Origin: Bacteroidota bacterium | Lineage (GTDB): Bacteria; Bacteroidota; Ignavibacteria; UBA10030; UBA8401 | NCBI GenBank assembly: GCA_008933835.1 | Contig: WBUG01000035.1 | Coordinates: 1 to 33,396 of the forward strand | Direction: 5' to 3' | DNA: 33,396 nt | Shown here: positions 22,432-30,673 of the stretch, one piece after another | Layout of the letters: the number at the start of each line of letters is the position of its first letter | Position numbering within the stretch: the first letter of the stretch is position 1 | The notes under the pieces: generated by a model | Database searches by the model: none | Told to the model about the DNA's origin: nothing | The model's input: only the letters and a program-made list of their open reading frames with translations | Position numbers and translations under genes: made by a program

Positions 22432-24027
22432 ATGACCATGACCGATCCGCTCGACATGCAGCAGTACCGCATCGAGCGGCTGCCGAAACGGGACAAGGGA
22501 CCGGTGGAGCGGTGGCTCGCCGCCGCCGGACCGTTCCTGGCCCTCGCCGCCTTCGTGCTCTTCGCCTACGCCGTCGAACTGCCGTTCCTCCGCGGCCTGC
22601 AGCCCTCCGACGTCGTGACCGCCTCCGCCAAACAGACGCTGGAGAAGGTGGGGCTCGAGCGCTTCATCCGCAACAACGAGTACATGCTGGCGGTCTTCGC
22701 CGCCTCCATCATCCTCTGGATGACGCAGGCCATCCCGAACTACCTCACCTCGCTCCTGCTCATCATCACGCTCGTGCTGACCGGCGTCCTCCCCGAGAAG
22801 ACCGCCTACGCGCAGCTCGGCCATCCGGTGATGTGGCTGAACATCATGTCGTTCGTCCTCGCGAGCATGCTCGTGGCGACCGGCCTCGCGAAGCGGTTCG
22901 CGCTCTGGCTCATCCTGCGCTTCGGCAAGACCGCGCCGTCGGTCTTCCTCACGTTCATCGTCATCAACATGATCCTCTCCGCCTTCATCTCCGCCACCAC
23001 GGCGAAGGCGGCCATCCTGCTCCCCATCTTCATGGTCATCGCCGCCATCTACGGGGCGGAGGGGGGCGCGAAGCGGAACAACTTCGGACGGAGCATCGTC
23101 CTGCAGAACCTGCTCAACATCAATCTCGGCGCCGGGGCGTTCGTCACCGGCTCGGGGGCGAACCTGCTCGGCGCGGCCATCATCGGCGGCGCCATCAGCG
23201 GGTCGGTCTTCTTCGCGGACTGGATGCTGGCGATGTTCCCCTTCATGCTCGTCCTGATGCTCCTCGGCTACCTGCTGGCGATGCGGATCTTCTTCCCGCT
23301 CTCTCCGGCCGAACGGCTGCCCCAGATCGAAGGGGGGATGGAGCGGCTGCGGGCGGAGTACGGCCGCCTGGGCCGCATGTCGGCGAACGAGGTGAAGGCC
23401 GCCGTCATCTTCGTCGTCATCCTCGCTCTCTGGGCCACGGACAGCCTGCACGGCATCAGTCCCACCGCCGTCGCCTTCGTCGGCGCCATCGTGGCGCTGT
23501 TGCCGCGGTACGGCATCGTGCAGTGGAACGAGGTGGACGTGCCGTGGCACCTCATGCTCTTCTCCGCCGGCGCCTACACGCTGGGGAGCGGGCTGGACGC
23601 GACGGACCTGCCGGCCATCGCCGTGAACGCCTTCTTCAACCATCTCGGCATCGGCACCGAGACGCCGTTCTGGGTGCTCTACCTCTCCCTGACGGCGCTC
23701 ATGGTCTACAGTGCGCTCCTCTTCCAGTCCAAGACCATGCGCGCGATGATCTTCATCCCCATCGCCATCGGCGTGGCGAACCGGTTCGGGTTCCCCGTCA
23801 TCAGCCTGGCGCTGCCGGTCGCCTTCATGATCGAACACGTGTACGTGCTGCCGTTCAACAGCAAACCGGCGGCGCTGCTGTACGAGACGGACCACTACAG
23901 CCTCGGCGACACGTTCCGGTACGGTGTCACGATGATGACCATCGCCTGGCTGCTCATCATCGCGGCGGGCGAGACGTGGTTCCGGTACCTCGGTATCACG
24001 CCGAACGGTGTCTTCGGCCTCTTCTGA
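22432..24027 (+). CDS. SLC13/DASS-family anion:Na+ symporter
   Basis: 531-residue membrane protein with about 11-12 helices and a ~30-residue cytoplasmic N-terminus. DASS hallmarks are WMTQAIPNYLTSLLLIITLVL near the first third, the SATTAKAAILLPI segment (Ser-x-Thr-Thr near helix 5a) and its symmetry mate SALLFQSKTMRAMIFIPI near the end, with the final conserved ISLALPVAFMIEHVYVLPFNSKP. In SLC13 the Ser-Asn-Thr motifs bind the anion; here the first reads S-A-T-T and the second S-K-T, so the substrate site differs from standard dicarboxylate carriers. Family substrates are dicarboxylates, sulfate or phosphate. The neighbouring CYTH and PiT genes suggest a phosphate-type anion, which is inference. 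An ATG two codons later is an alternative start. Confidence 0.88.
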   Translation: MTMTDPLDMQQYRIERLPKRDKGPVERWLAAAGPFLALAAFVLFAYAVELPFLRGLQPSDVVTASAKQTLEKVGLERFIRNNEYMLAVFAASIILWMTQAIPNYLTSLLLIITLVLTGVLPEKTAYAQLGHPVMWLNIMSFVLASMLVATGLAKRFALWLILRFGKTAPSVFLTFIVINMILSAFISATTAKAAILLPIFMVIAAIYGAEGGAKRNNFGRSIVLQNLLNINLGAGAFVTGSGANLLGAAIIGGAISGSVFFADWMLAMFPFMLVLMLLGYLLAMRIFFPLSPAERLPQIEGGMERLRAEYGRLGRMSANEVKAAVIFVVILALWATDSLHGISPTAVAFVGAIVALLPRYGIVQWNEVDVPWHLMLFSAGAYTLGSGLDATDLPAIAVNAFFNHLGIGTETPFWVLYLSLTALMVYSALLFQSKTMRAMIFIPIAIGVANRFGFPVISLALPVAFMIEHVYVLPFNSKPAALLYETDHYSLGDTFRYGVTMMTIAWLLIIAAGETWFRYLGITPNGVFGLF

Positions 24028-24048
24028 ACGGCAACGACAAGGAGCGAT

Positions 24049-24693
24049 ATGTCACTCTTCTTCAAGAACACCCTGAAACTCGAAGCGCAGATCGACGAGT
24101 ACCTTGACCTGGTGGTGAAGGGAGGGCTCGTGTTCCGTCAGGGCATCAAGTGCTACCTCGACCAGCAGACGGACGAGTTCGAGAACTACCTGAAGGAACT
24201 GCGGAAGATCGAGGACAAGGCGGACGACCTGCGGCGCAACATCGAGATCAAGCTCTACACCCGCACCCTCATCCCCGAATCGCGCGGCGACGTGCTCGGC
24301 CTGATGGAGAGCTGCGACAAGGCGCTCAACATCACCACCGAGACCCTGCTCGAGTTCTCCGTCGAGATCCCGAAGATCGCGCGGGCGCAGCGGCAGGACT
24401 TCCTCGACCTCTCGGAGAGCGCCACCGCCTGCCTGGAGAACACCGTGAGCGGCATCCGCTCGTACTTCAAGAACATCGATGCGGTCCGCGACTACGTCAC
24501 GAAGGTGCAGTTCTACCGGAAGGAGACGAACAAGATCGCGGAGAAGATCAAGCGCACCGCCTTCCGCACGAAGGACGAACTGAGCCAGAAGATCCACATC
24601 CGGTACTTCACGTTCCACATCGAGCGCATCGCTGAACAGTCCGAAGACGTCTGCGACCGTCTCTCCATCGCCATCATCAAAAGGTTCGAGTAG
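24049..24693 (+). CDS. DUF47/TIGR00153 PhoU-like protein, PiT partner
   Basis: 214 residues, all-helical and charged, no signal peptide. It matches the TIGR00153/DUF47 pattern: an N-terminal FFKNTLKLEAQIDEYLDLV, then FENYLKELRKIEDKADDLRRNIEIKLYTRTLIPESRGDVLGLMESCDKALN, and the C-terminal IRYFTFHIERIAEQSEDVCDRLSIAIIKR. The family is a PhoU relative encoded next to PiT transporters and thought to modulate them. AAGGAGCG lies at the right distance before the ATG. The stop overlaps the GTG start of the PiT gene by one base (TAGTG), so the two are likely coupled. Confidence 0.92.
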   Translation: MSLFFKNTLKLEAQIDEYLDLVVKGGLVFRQGIKCYLDQQTDEFENYLKELRKIEDKADDLRRNIEIKLYTRTLIPESRGDVLGLMESCDKALNITTETLLEFSVEIPKIARAQRQDFLDLSESATACLENTVSGIRSYFKNIDAVRDYVTKVQFYRKETNKIAEKIKRTAFRTKDELSQKIHIRYFTFHIERIAEQSEDVCDRLSIAIIKRFE

Positions 24694-26177
24694 TGTCCGA
24701 CCTGACCACCTGGTTCTTCATCTCCAGCGGGCTCTTCCTCGGCTGGTCCCTCGGCGCCAACCACGCGGTGAACGTGTTCGGCACGGCGGTGGTGTCGAAG
24801 ATGGTGAAGTTCCGCACCGCGGCGCTCATCGCGGGGATCTTCGTCGTGCTCGGCTCCGTCATCAGCGGCGCGGGGACCACGCGCACCATCACCGAACTCG
24901 GCCCCATCAACGCCATCGCCGGCAGCTTCTCGGTGGCGCTCGCGGTGGGCATCTCGGTCACGCTCATGACGAAGTGGAAACTCCCGGTCTCCACCTCGCA
25001 GGCGGTCGTGGGGGGCATCATCGGCTGGAACCTCTTCACCGGTTCGCCGACGGACCTGGACTCCCTCAGCCTCATCGTCTCCAGCTGGGTCGCCTCGCCG
25101 CTCGTCGCGGGGGCCGCGGGCTACCTCCTGTTCCTCCTGCTGAAACGGACGGTCCTCCGCTGGCGCATCCACCTGCTGCAGCTGGACCAGTACACGCGCA
25201 CCGGGCTCATCGTGGTGGGGGCGCTCGCGTCGTACGCGCTCGGCGCCAACAACATCGCCAACGTGATGGGAATGTTCGCGTCCGCACCGCTCTTCACGGA
25301 CACCGGCGTCGCCGGGCTCTTCGAGGTCACCGGCGTGCAGCAGCTGTACTTCCTCGGCGGCGTGGCCATCGCGGTCGGCATCTTCACGTACGGGCGCCGG
25401 GTGATGGAGACGGTGGGGAACGACCTGTACAAGATCTCGCCGCTGACGGGGTTCGTGGTGGTGCTGGCCGAGTTCTTCGTGCTCACGCTCTTCACCTCCG
25501 AGACCATCGAAGCACTGCTGCTGCGCAACGGACTTCCCGCCATCCCGCTGGTCCCCCTCTCCACCACGCAGGCGTTCATCGGCGCCATCCTCGGGGTGGG
25601 ACTGGCGAAGGACCCGCACTCCATCAACTTCCGCGTGCTGGGGAAGATCGCCGCCGGCTGGGTCATCGCGCCGGTGAGCGCGCTGCTCATCACCTTCCTG
25701 TCGCTCTTCTTCATCCAGAACGTGTTCGAGCAGAAGGTCGTCATCCCGGTCCCGCACGTCATCACCGCGAACGTCGCCGGCCGGCTCGCCGCGGAGGGTG
25801 TGCCGACGGACCCGCTGATGGACCTGGAGGGACAGCGGTTCGACAACAAGAAGGTGCTGCGCAACGAACTGATGCGGCGCCATCCCTACACGAACGCCCA
25901 GATCGTCGCCATCTTCCAGTACGCCATCATCGACAGCTTCCGCGTCGACTCGCTCGCCGTTCCGGCGCTCTCCGCCGACGCGGGACTGACGCCCGAACAG
26001 GCCGCGGCGCTCTCGGGCCGTCACGGTTCCCTGTACGGGCACAAGATCGACTTCGACCGCGCCCTGCAGGAGTGCGGTATCTCTCTCGCTCCGACCGGCG
26101 ACAAGCTCACGGACCGGCGGAACGACGAACGGCGGCGGATGCTGGAACGGACGTTCCGGCTCCCGGCCGTCCCGTGA
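24693..26177 (+). CDS. PiT-family inorganic phosphate transporter with a C-terminal extension
   Basis: 494 residues starting with GTG. Two inverted PiT repeats are visible: LGANHAVNVFGTAVVSK (20-36) and LGANNIANVMGMF (183-195), with repeat partners PVSTSQAVVGGIIGWN and PLSTTQAFIGAILGVG. The canonical GAND motif reads GANH in the first half and GANN in the second, so the usual aspartate is replaced in both. After the last helix (~345) there is a soluble extension of about 147 residues that I do not recognise. The gene overlaps the DUF47 partner stop by one base. Likely H+ or Na+ coupled phosphate uptake, with the motif changes leaving energetics uncertain. Confidence 0.9.
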   Translation: MSDLTTWFFISSGLFLGWSLGANHAVNVFGTAVVSKMVKFRTAALIAGIFVVLGSVISGAGTTRTITELGPINAIAGSFSVALAVGISVTLMTKWKLPVSTSQAVVGGIIGWNLFTGSPTDLDSLSLIVSSWVASPLVAGAAGYLLFLLLKRTVLRWRIHLLQLDQYTRTGLIVVGALASYALGANNIANVMGMFASAPLFTDTGVAGLFEVTGVQQLYFLGGVAIAVGIFTYGRRVMETVGNDLYKISPLTGFVVVLAEFFVLTLFTSETIEALLLRNGLPAIPLVPLSTTQAFIGAILGVGLAKDPHSINFRVLGKIAAGWVIAPVSALLITFLSLFFIQNVFEQKVVIPVPHVITANVAGRLAAEGVPTDPLMDLEGQRFDNKKVLRNELMRRHPYTNAQIVAIFQYAIIDSFRVDSLAVPALSADAGLTPEQAAALSGRHGSLYGHKIDFDRALQECGISLAPTGDKLTDRRNDERRRMLERTFRLPAVP

Positions 26178-26236
26178 CCGTGCACGTATTGGCACACCAT
26201 GACACCGACACTACACCACACAACCATGGAGCATCC

Positions 26237-27520
26237 ATGAACACCTTCACTTCCCGCACCTTCGCGATGCTGCTCGTGCTGACGCTCGCGGCGTCCGCCA
26301 CCGTCACCGCGCAGGATTCCCGCATCCCCGGCGGATCGCACTACGATTCGCTGAAAGCGGCCGTCCGCAACGGCAAGATGGTCTTCGAATCGGCCGACGG
26401 CAACTTCCGCTGGTGGTTCGATTCGCGCCTGCAGATCGACGCGGCGATGTACTTCGAGAACAAGAACGCGATGAGCAACGGCGCGCACTTCCGCCGCCTC
26501 ACCTTCGCCATCAAGTCGATGCTGCACCGCGACTGGGAAGTGGAACTGGACATGGACTTCGCCGAGCAGGTCGACACCAAGCCGCAGACCGAGCTGCGCG
26601 ACATGTGGATCAAGTACACCGTGCCGGACGAGAACCTGTCGTTCCAGGTCGGCCATTTCAAGGAGCCGTTCGGTCTCGAACGCCTGAACAGTTCACGGCT
26701 GCTCACGTTCCTCGAACGTTCCTCCATCTCCAACGCGCTGCCGCTCGGACGCCGCATCGGCATCTCGGCCCGCTACTGGTGGGAGGACCTCGGCCAGGTG
26801 ACGGTCGCTCTGATGGGACACGAACCCTCCACCCGCATCGACAAGGGACAGCGCGACGAAGGGTACTCGACGAACCTCCGGGCCAGCATCTCGCCCGTCA
26901 ATGAACCGGGGCATGCGCTGCACATCGGCGCCGCCGGGTCGTACAAGATACCCGACGCCACCTCCGACCTGAAGCCGAACACCATCGAGATCAGCGCGCG
27001 CACCGAGTCGTACGTCTTCAATCCGAAGTACCTGCACACCGGCGACATCAGCGACGTCAACTACTACCTGCGGTACGGCGGCGAACTGCTGTACGTGAAC
27101 GGACCGTTCTACGCGCAGACCGAGGTGATGGGGACCAGCATCGAGCGGTGGTACGGCAAACCCTCCGCCATGCTCGGCGGCGGTTATGTGATGGCCGCGT
27201 ATGTGCTCACCGGGGAGACCCGCTATTATTTCTCGGATGAAGGAGAGATCGGTCCCATCGAAGCGCCGAAGAACCCGTGGGGCGCGCTGGAAGTCGCCGC
27301 CCGCTATACGGTCACGGACCTGAACGACGGCGCCGCCGGCATCCGGGGCGGCCAGGCGAACCAGCTGATGCTCGGCGTGAACTACTATCCCAATGCGAGC
27401 ATCAAGTTCCAGCTCAACTATTCGATCGTGGACCTGGACCAGTACGCGACGCGGAAGGGGAACCTCTTCGGCGACGACGACCACTCCTTCATCCAGTGCC
27501 GATTCCAGGCCTCCATGTGA
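26237..27520 (+). CDS. Phosphate-selective-type outer membrane porin (OprO/OprP family)
   Basis: 427 residues with a signal peptide (MNTFTSRTFAMLLVLTLAASATVTAQ). The family pattern is clear: DSRLQIDAAMYFENKN, RRLTFAIKSMLHRDWEVELDMDF, LRDMWIKYTVPDENLSFQVGHFKEPFGLERLNSSR, FLERSS and C-terminal alternating beta strands (QLMLGVNYYPNASIKFQLNYSIVDLD). The end is FQASM rather than a C-terminal Phe. OprP-type trimers admit phosphate or polyphosphate across the outer membrane. It is 59 bases after the PiT gene with no terminator between them. GGAG precedes the ATG by five bases. The substrate is supported by context, but the family also includes unspecific porins. Confidence 0.88.
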   Translation: MNTFTSRTFAMLLVLTLAASATVTAQDSRIPGGSHYDSLKAAVRNGKMVFESADGNFRWWFDSRLQIDAAMYFENKNAMSNGAHFRRLTFAIKSMLHRDWEVELDMDFAEQVDTKPQTELRDMWIKYTVPDENLSFQVGHFKEPFGLERLNSSRLLTFLERSSISNALPLGRRIGISARYWWEDLGQVTVALMGHEPSTRIDKGQRDEGYSTNLRASISPVNEPGHALHIGAAGSYKIPDATSDLKPNTIEISARTESYVFNPKYLHTGDISDVNYYLRYGGELLYVNGPFYAQTEVMGTSIERWYGKPSAMLGGGYVMAAYVLTGETRYYFSDEGEIGPIEAPKNPWGALEVAARYTVTDLNDGAAGIRGGQANQLMLGVNYYPNASIKFQLNYSIVDLDQYATRKGNLFGDDDHSFIQCRFQASM

Positions 27521-27546
27521 CCCGTGTGAACTGAAAGGACACCGAC

Positions 27547-28470
27547 ATGAAATCGACCATCACCCTGCTCCTCCTCGCCGTCACCGTCAGTCTGCTGTTC
27601 GTCTCGTGCAGCCGAGACGAACCCACCGTGGCGGGACCGCCGCCGGCCGTCGTCCTGCCCGTCGTGATGAACGAGGTCTATTCCCGCGGCGATTCCCTCT
27701 CCCCGGACTGGATCGAACTCTACAACCCGAACAACGCCGCGGTGGACATCGGCGGATACCTCCTCTATGACAATGGCGGCCAGTCCGGCTCCAAACCGAA
27801 GAAGGCGGTCCCGGCCGGCGTTTCGCTCGCCGCGAAGGGCTTCTACGTCGTCACGGTCGATACGTCGGACGCTTCGGGCTTCGGCATTTCGAGCGGCGGA
27901 GAGACCGTATGGCTGGCGAACGCGTCCGGCGCGCTCCTCGATTCCGTCGCCGTGCCGGCGCTCGGCGTCGACACGTCGTACGCCCGCATTCCGGACGGCG
28001 GCTCCGCCTGGTCCGCCGTCACGCTGCCGACCAAAGGGGTCACGAACGTGAGCGGCGCGGCCGCCCAGCCCATCGTCATGAACGAGATCTTCTCCCGCGG
28101 CGTCCCGGCCGATCCGGACTGGATCGAGCTCTACAATCCGAACAGCGCTCCGGTGAGCATCGGCGGATACAAGATCTACGACGGCGGGGGCAACACCGGC
28201 ACGAAACCGAAGTTCGAGATACCTGCCGGCACCGTGGTGCCCGCGAACGGGTACACGGTCATCGTCGTGGATGTGGCCGACGCGTGGGGCTTCGGGCTCG
28301 GCAGCGGCGGCGACGAAACGTGGCTGGAGAACGCCGGCGGCACCATCATCGACCATCAGACGGTCCCCGCCATGCCGGTCGCGACGACGTCGTACTGCCG
28401 CATCCCGGACGGCTCCGCCACATGGCAGATCTCGAACACCATCACCAAGGGGGCGGCGAACCAGCCGTGA
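27547..28470 (+). CDS. Lipoprotein with two lamin-tail domains
   Basis: 307 residues. Lipoprotein signal MKSTITLLLLAVTVSLLFVSC with Cys21. Two lamin-tail (LTD) immunoglobulin-like domains follow, the first from about VVMNEVYSRG (~39) and the second from IVMNEIFSRG (~177). Each shows DWIELYNPNxAxVxIGGY, the PKKAVPAG/PKFEIPAG strand, a glycine-rich GFGISSGGETVWL type strand and a closing PDGSAxW. They are ~40-50% alike by eye and clearly duplicated. Extracellular bacterial LTDs are often joined to nucleases or phosphatases and may bind surfaces; nothing catalytic is present here. It begins 26 bases after the porin gene with a GAAAGGA Shine-Dalgarno, so it appears to be the last gene of the phosphate cluster, ending at the terminator 28485-28509. 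Confidence 0.87.
   Translation: MKSTITLLLLAVTVSLLFVSCSRDEPTVAGPPPAVVLPVVMNEVYSRGDSLSPDWIELYNPNNAAVDIGGYLLYDNGGQSGSKPKKAVPAGVSLAAKGFYVVTVDTSDASGFGISSGGETVWLANASGALLDSVAVPALGVDTSYARIPDGGSAWSAVTLPTKGVTNVSGAAAQPIVMNEIFSRGVPADPDWIELYNPNSAPVSIGGYKIYDGGGNTGTKPKFEIPAGTVVPANGYTVIVVDVADAWGFGLGSGGDETWLENAGGTIIDHQTVPAMPVATTSYCRIPDGSATWQISNTITKGAANQP
27658..28458 (+). repeat. Tandem lamin-tail coding units in the lipoprotein gene
   Basis: Two diverged units, beginning near 27658 and 28069, about 411 bases apart. Both start with CCC-[GA]TCGT-ATGAACGAG and encode the same strand order. A second pair with about a 405-base period occurs at 29392-30190. Confidence 0.7.
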
Positions 28471-28484
28471 TCCCGACGCCGGAG

Positions 28485-28509
28485 GGGGAGCGGAGCGCTC
28501 CCCGTTTTT
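28485..28509 (+). terminator. Intrinsic terminator of the phosphate cluster
   Basis: GGGGAGCG (28485-28492) pairs with CGCTCCCC (28496-28503) over a GAG loop, followed by GTTTTT. It begins 14 bases after the stop of the lamin-tail lipoprotein. Confidence 0.85.
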
Positions 28510-28528
28510 CCGGCGATACGTCACTTCT

Positions 28529-29296
28529 ATGACCCCATTTTTTCGTACATTGTCCGCCGTGCTGCTCTCGCTCGCCGCGTTCTCGTGCAGCCGGAACGAA
28601 CCGGTGACGGTCGTTCCGGACCCGGTCCCGGGCACCGCCTCCATCACGCCCATCGCCTCGTACTCCATCGGAACGCACGTGGCCGAGCCGTCGGGGATCG
28701 TCCACCATCCGGGGCGCAATGCGCTGCTGGTGGTCTCGGATTCCCATCCGGAGGTGGTCGAACTCAGCTTCACCGGAACGTTCCTGTCGGCGGTGTCGAC
28801 GGTGAGCGCGGACCTGGAAGGGGTGGCGCTCTCCCGGACCGCGGACAGCATCTACGTCGTGGAGGAACGCACCCGCTCCGTCGTGACGTACAGTGCGAAC
28901 GGAACGAAGCTGTCATCCTTCACGGCGGACGTTTCGACCCTTCCGAACAACGGTCTGGAAGGGATCACCGTCGGCGCGGACGGCAACCTGTTCGTCCTCA
29001 ACGAGAAGGCCCCCGGCATGATCCTGGAGTTCACGCGGCAGGGGACCGAAGTGCGACGCATGACGCTCACCTATGCGCTGGACTACTCCGGACTGTTCTA
29101 CGACGGAACTGCCGACTGTCTGTGGGTGGTGAGCGATGAATCGAAGAAGGTGATGAAACTGAGCATGACCGGCGCGCTCATCAAGGAATGGCTCCTCCCG
29201 TTCACGAAAGGGGAGGGCATCACCATCGTCCGCGACACGATGTACATCGTGAACGACGCGGACGCGAAGTTGTACGTCTTTACGGCACCACACTAG
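28529..29296 (+). CDS. SdiA-regulated-type beta-propeller lipoprotein
   Basis: 255 residues. Lipoprotein signal MTPFFRTLSAVLLSLAAFSC with Cys20. The body follows the SdiA-regulated domain: PSGIVHHPGRNALLVVSD, VVELSFTGTFLSAV, DLEGVALSRTADSIYVVEE, NGLEGITVGADGNLFVLNEKAPGMILEF, YSGLFYDGTADCLWVVSDESKKVMKL, EWLLPFTKGEGITI and TMYIVNDADAKLYVF. This family is a periplasmic or outer-membrane propeller of unknown function. Only 19 bases separate the start from the T run of the preceding terminator, and no Shine-Dalgarno is visible, so expression may rely on read-through or on a promoter inside the upstream gene. Flanked on both sides by lamin-tail genes. Confidence 0.85.
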   Translation: MTPFFRTLSAVLLSLAAFSCSRNEPVTVVPDPVPGTASITPIASYSIGTHVAEPSGIVHHPGRNALLVVSDSHPEVVELSFTGTFLSAVSTVSADLEGVALSRTADSIYVVEERTRSVVTYSANGTKLSSFTADVSTLPNNGLEGITVGADGNLFVLNEKAPGMILEFTRQGTEVRRMTLTYALDYSGLFYDGTADCLWVVSDESKKVMKLSMTGALIKEWLLPFTKGEGITIVRDTMYIVNDADAKLYVFTAPH

Positions 29297-29329
29297 AACA
29301 CTCTCTCACATCCTCAAAGGAGTCCCACG

Positions 29330-30499
29330 ATGAAGAAAACAATGCTACTGTTCGGTACGCTGTTCCTTGCCGGCCTGCTCTCGGCACAGACGGTGAAGAT
29401 CAACGAAGCGTACTCCCGCGGCGTCCCCGGCGACCTGGACTGGATCGAGGTCTACAACACCTCCTCCTCGGCGGTGGACATCAGCGGATACAGGATCTAT
29501 GACAACGGGGGTCTGGCCGGAACGAAATCCAAGAAGCAGTTCCCGGCCGGCACCATCCTTCCCGCGAAGGGCTTCTACGCCATCGTCGTTGATACGGCGA
29601 CGTTCGTCGGCGACACGTCCGGATTCGGCATCAGCAGCAGCGGCGAGACGGTGTGGCTGGAGAACGCCTCCGGCACCGTCATCGACACGCTCGCCATCCC
29701 GTCGCTCAGCACGGACACCTCCATCGCCCGGGTCCCCGACGGCGGCAAGAACCTGATGCGGGTCGCTCCGCGCACGAAAGGGAAGAGCAACGTCCTCATC
29801 AAGATGAACGAGGTCTATACCCGCGGCGTCGCCGGCGCCCTGGATTGGATCGAGATCCACAACGCGCACACCGCCTCCATCGACATCAGCGGTTACAAGA
29901 TCTATGACAACGGCGGCCAGGCCGGCACGAAGTCCAAGAAGCTCTTCCCGGCCGGGACCATCGTTCCCGCCAACGGATTCACCGTCATCATCGTCGACAC
30001 CGCCACGTTCGCCGGCGACACGTCCGGGTTCGGTCTCAGCAGCGGCGGCGAGACGGTATGGCTGGAGAACGCGGCCGGTCTCCTCATCGACACGGTCGCC
30101 ATTCCCGCGCTCGGCACCGACACCTCGTACGCCCGAGTGCCGGACGGTTCCAACATCCTCGTGAAGAAGGCCCCCGTCACCCGCGGTACGTCCAACGGCA
30201 CCGGCACGTCGGTCCGTCCGGACGCACCGGCCGTGAACGGATACGCGCTGGAGCAGAACTATCCGAACCCCTTCAATCCCGCGACCACCATCCGCTACCG
30301 CACCGCGGCGGCCGGTCCGGTGAACATCACCGTGTTCGACCTGCTCGGCAAAGAGGTCGCGACACTGGTGAACGCTCCGCAGGCGGCGGGCGAGCACACC
30401 GTGCAGTTCAACGCCGGCCGGCTCTCGAGCGGCCTGTACTTCTACCGTCTTGCGGCCGGGAACGTCACCGTCACCCGGAAGATGGTGCTGATGAAATGA
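29330..30499 (+). CDS. T9SS-exported protein with two lamin-tail domains
   Basis: 389 residues. Signal peptide MKKTMLLFGTLFLAGLLSAQ. Two lamin-tail domains follow (about 21-150 and 156-290), each with INEAYSRG or MNEVYTRG, LDWIEVYN/LDWIEIHN, DISGYRIYDNGG, SKKQFPAG, GETVWLENASG and VPDG. The two units are much alike and closely resemble those of the lipoprotein at 27547. The C-terminal type A T9SS sorting domain starts LEQNYPNPFNPATTIRYR and ends RKMVLMK. AAGGAG lies before the start. The protein should reach the outer surface, whereas its lipoprotein relative is a membrane lipoprotein. Its stop overlaps a small ORF by four bases (ATGA). Confidence 0.9.
   Translation: MKKTMLLFGTLFLAGLLSAQTVKINEAYSRGVPGDLDWIEVYNTSSSAVDISGYRIYDNGGLAGTKSKKQFPAGTILPAKGFYAIVVDTATFVGDTSGFGISSSGETVWLENASGTVIDTLAIPSLSTDTSIARVPDGGKNLMRVAPRTKGKSNVLIKMNEVYTRGVAGALDWIEIHNAHTASIDISGYKIYDNGGQAGTKSKKLFPAGTIVPANGFTVIIVDTATFAGDTSGFGLSSGGETVWLENAAGLLIDTVAIPALGTDTSYARVPDGSNILVKKAPVTRGTSNGTGTSVRPDAPAVNGYALEQNYPNPFNPATTIRYRTAAAGPVNITVFDLLGKEVATLVNAPQAAGEHTVQFNAGRLSSGLYFYRLAAGNVTVTRKMVLMK
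29392..30190 (+). repeat. Tandem lamin-tail coding units in the T9SS gene
   Basis: Two units start near 29392 and 29797, about 405 bases apart. They share stretches such as TGGATCGAG and GACAACGG. They are more alike to one another than to the units in the lipoprotein gene by eye, suggesting recent duplication or conversion. Confidence 0.7.
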
Positions 30500-30606
30500 G
30501 CAGACAGGGACCGAAGAACTCTCCGCTTTCGTACGCCGAACTGGCCGTGCTCGCTGCGGCCGTGGTGTTCGGCCTGGTCCAGGTGGTGTTGTTCTTCATG
30601 AATTGA
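30496..30606 (+). CDS. 36-residue single-helix membrane protein
   Basis: Starts at an ATG overlapping the stop of the T9SS lamin-tail gene (ATGA 30496-30499) and ends 31 bases before an intrinsic terminator. The sequence begins MSRQGPKNSPLSYAELAVLA, a basic N-terminus followed by one hydrophobic helix rich in Ala, Val, Leu and Phe (residues ~15-35), then Asn. The third codon positions are largely G or C, like the neighbours. No family recognised. It could be a small membrane modulator coupled to the upstream gene, or a chance ORF; the overlap, codon use and hydrophobic pattern favour a real gene. Confidence 0.55.
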   Translation: MSRQGPKNSPLSYAELAVLAAAVVFGLVQVVLFFMN

Positions 30607-30637
30607 GCCGAAGACCGGTGTTCCGGTCTCACACCGC

Positions 30638-30673
30638 ATCCCCGTCATCGCCGTGATGACGGGGATTTTTATT
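30638..30673 (+). terminator. Intrinsic terminator after the lamin-tail/small-protein unit
   Basis: ATCCCCGTCATC (30638-30649) pairs perfectly with GATGACGGGGAT (30655-30666) over GCCGT, followed by TTTTATTT. A smaller hairpin, GACCGG/CCGGTC, precedes it at 30613-30628. Confidence 0.9.

Noticed and set aside
21313-23895. Very long open frame on the minus strand, over 800 codons
   Set aside because: It lies opposite the CYTH and SLC13 genes, and its product is rich in Arg, Glu, Asp, His and Gly without any domain. Long antisense frames are expected in DNA of this GC content.
24974-26236. Open frame upstream of the porin start
   Set aside because: It overlaps the PiT gene in another phase; the porin start is set by the signal peptide and GGAG at 26228-26231.
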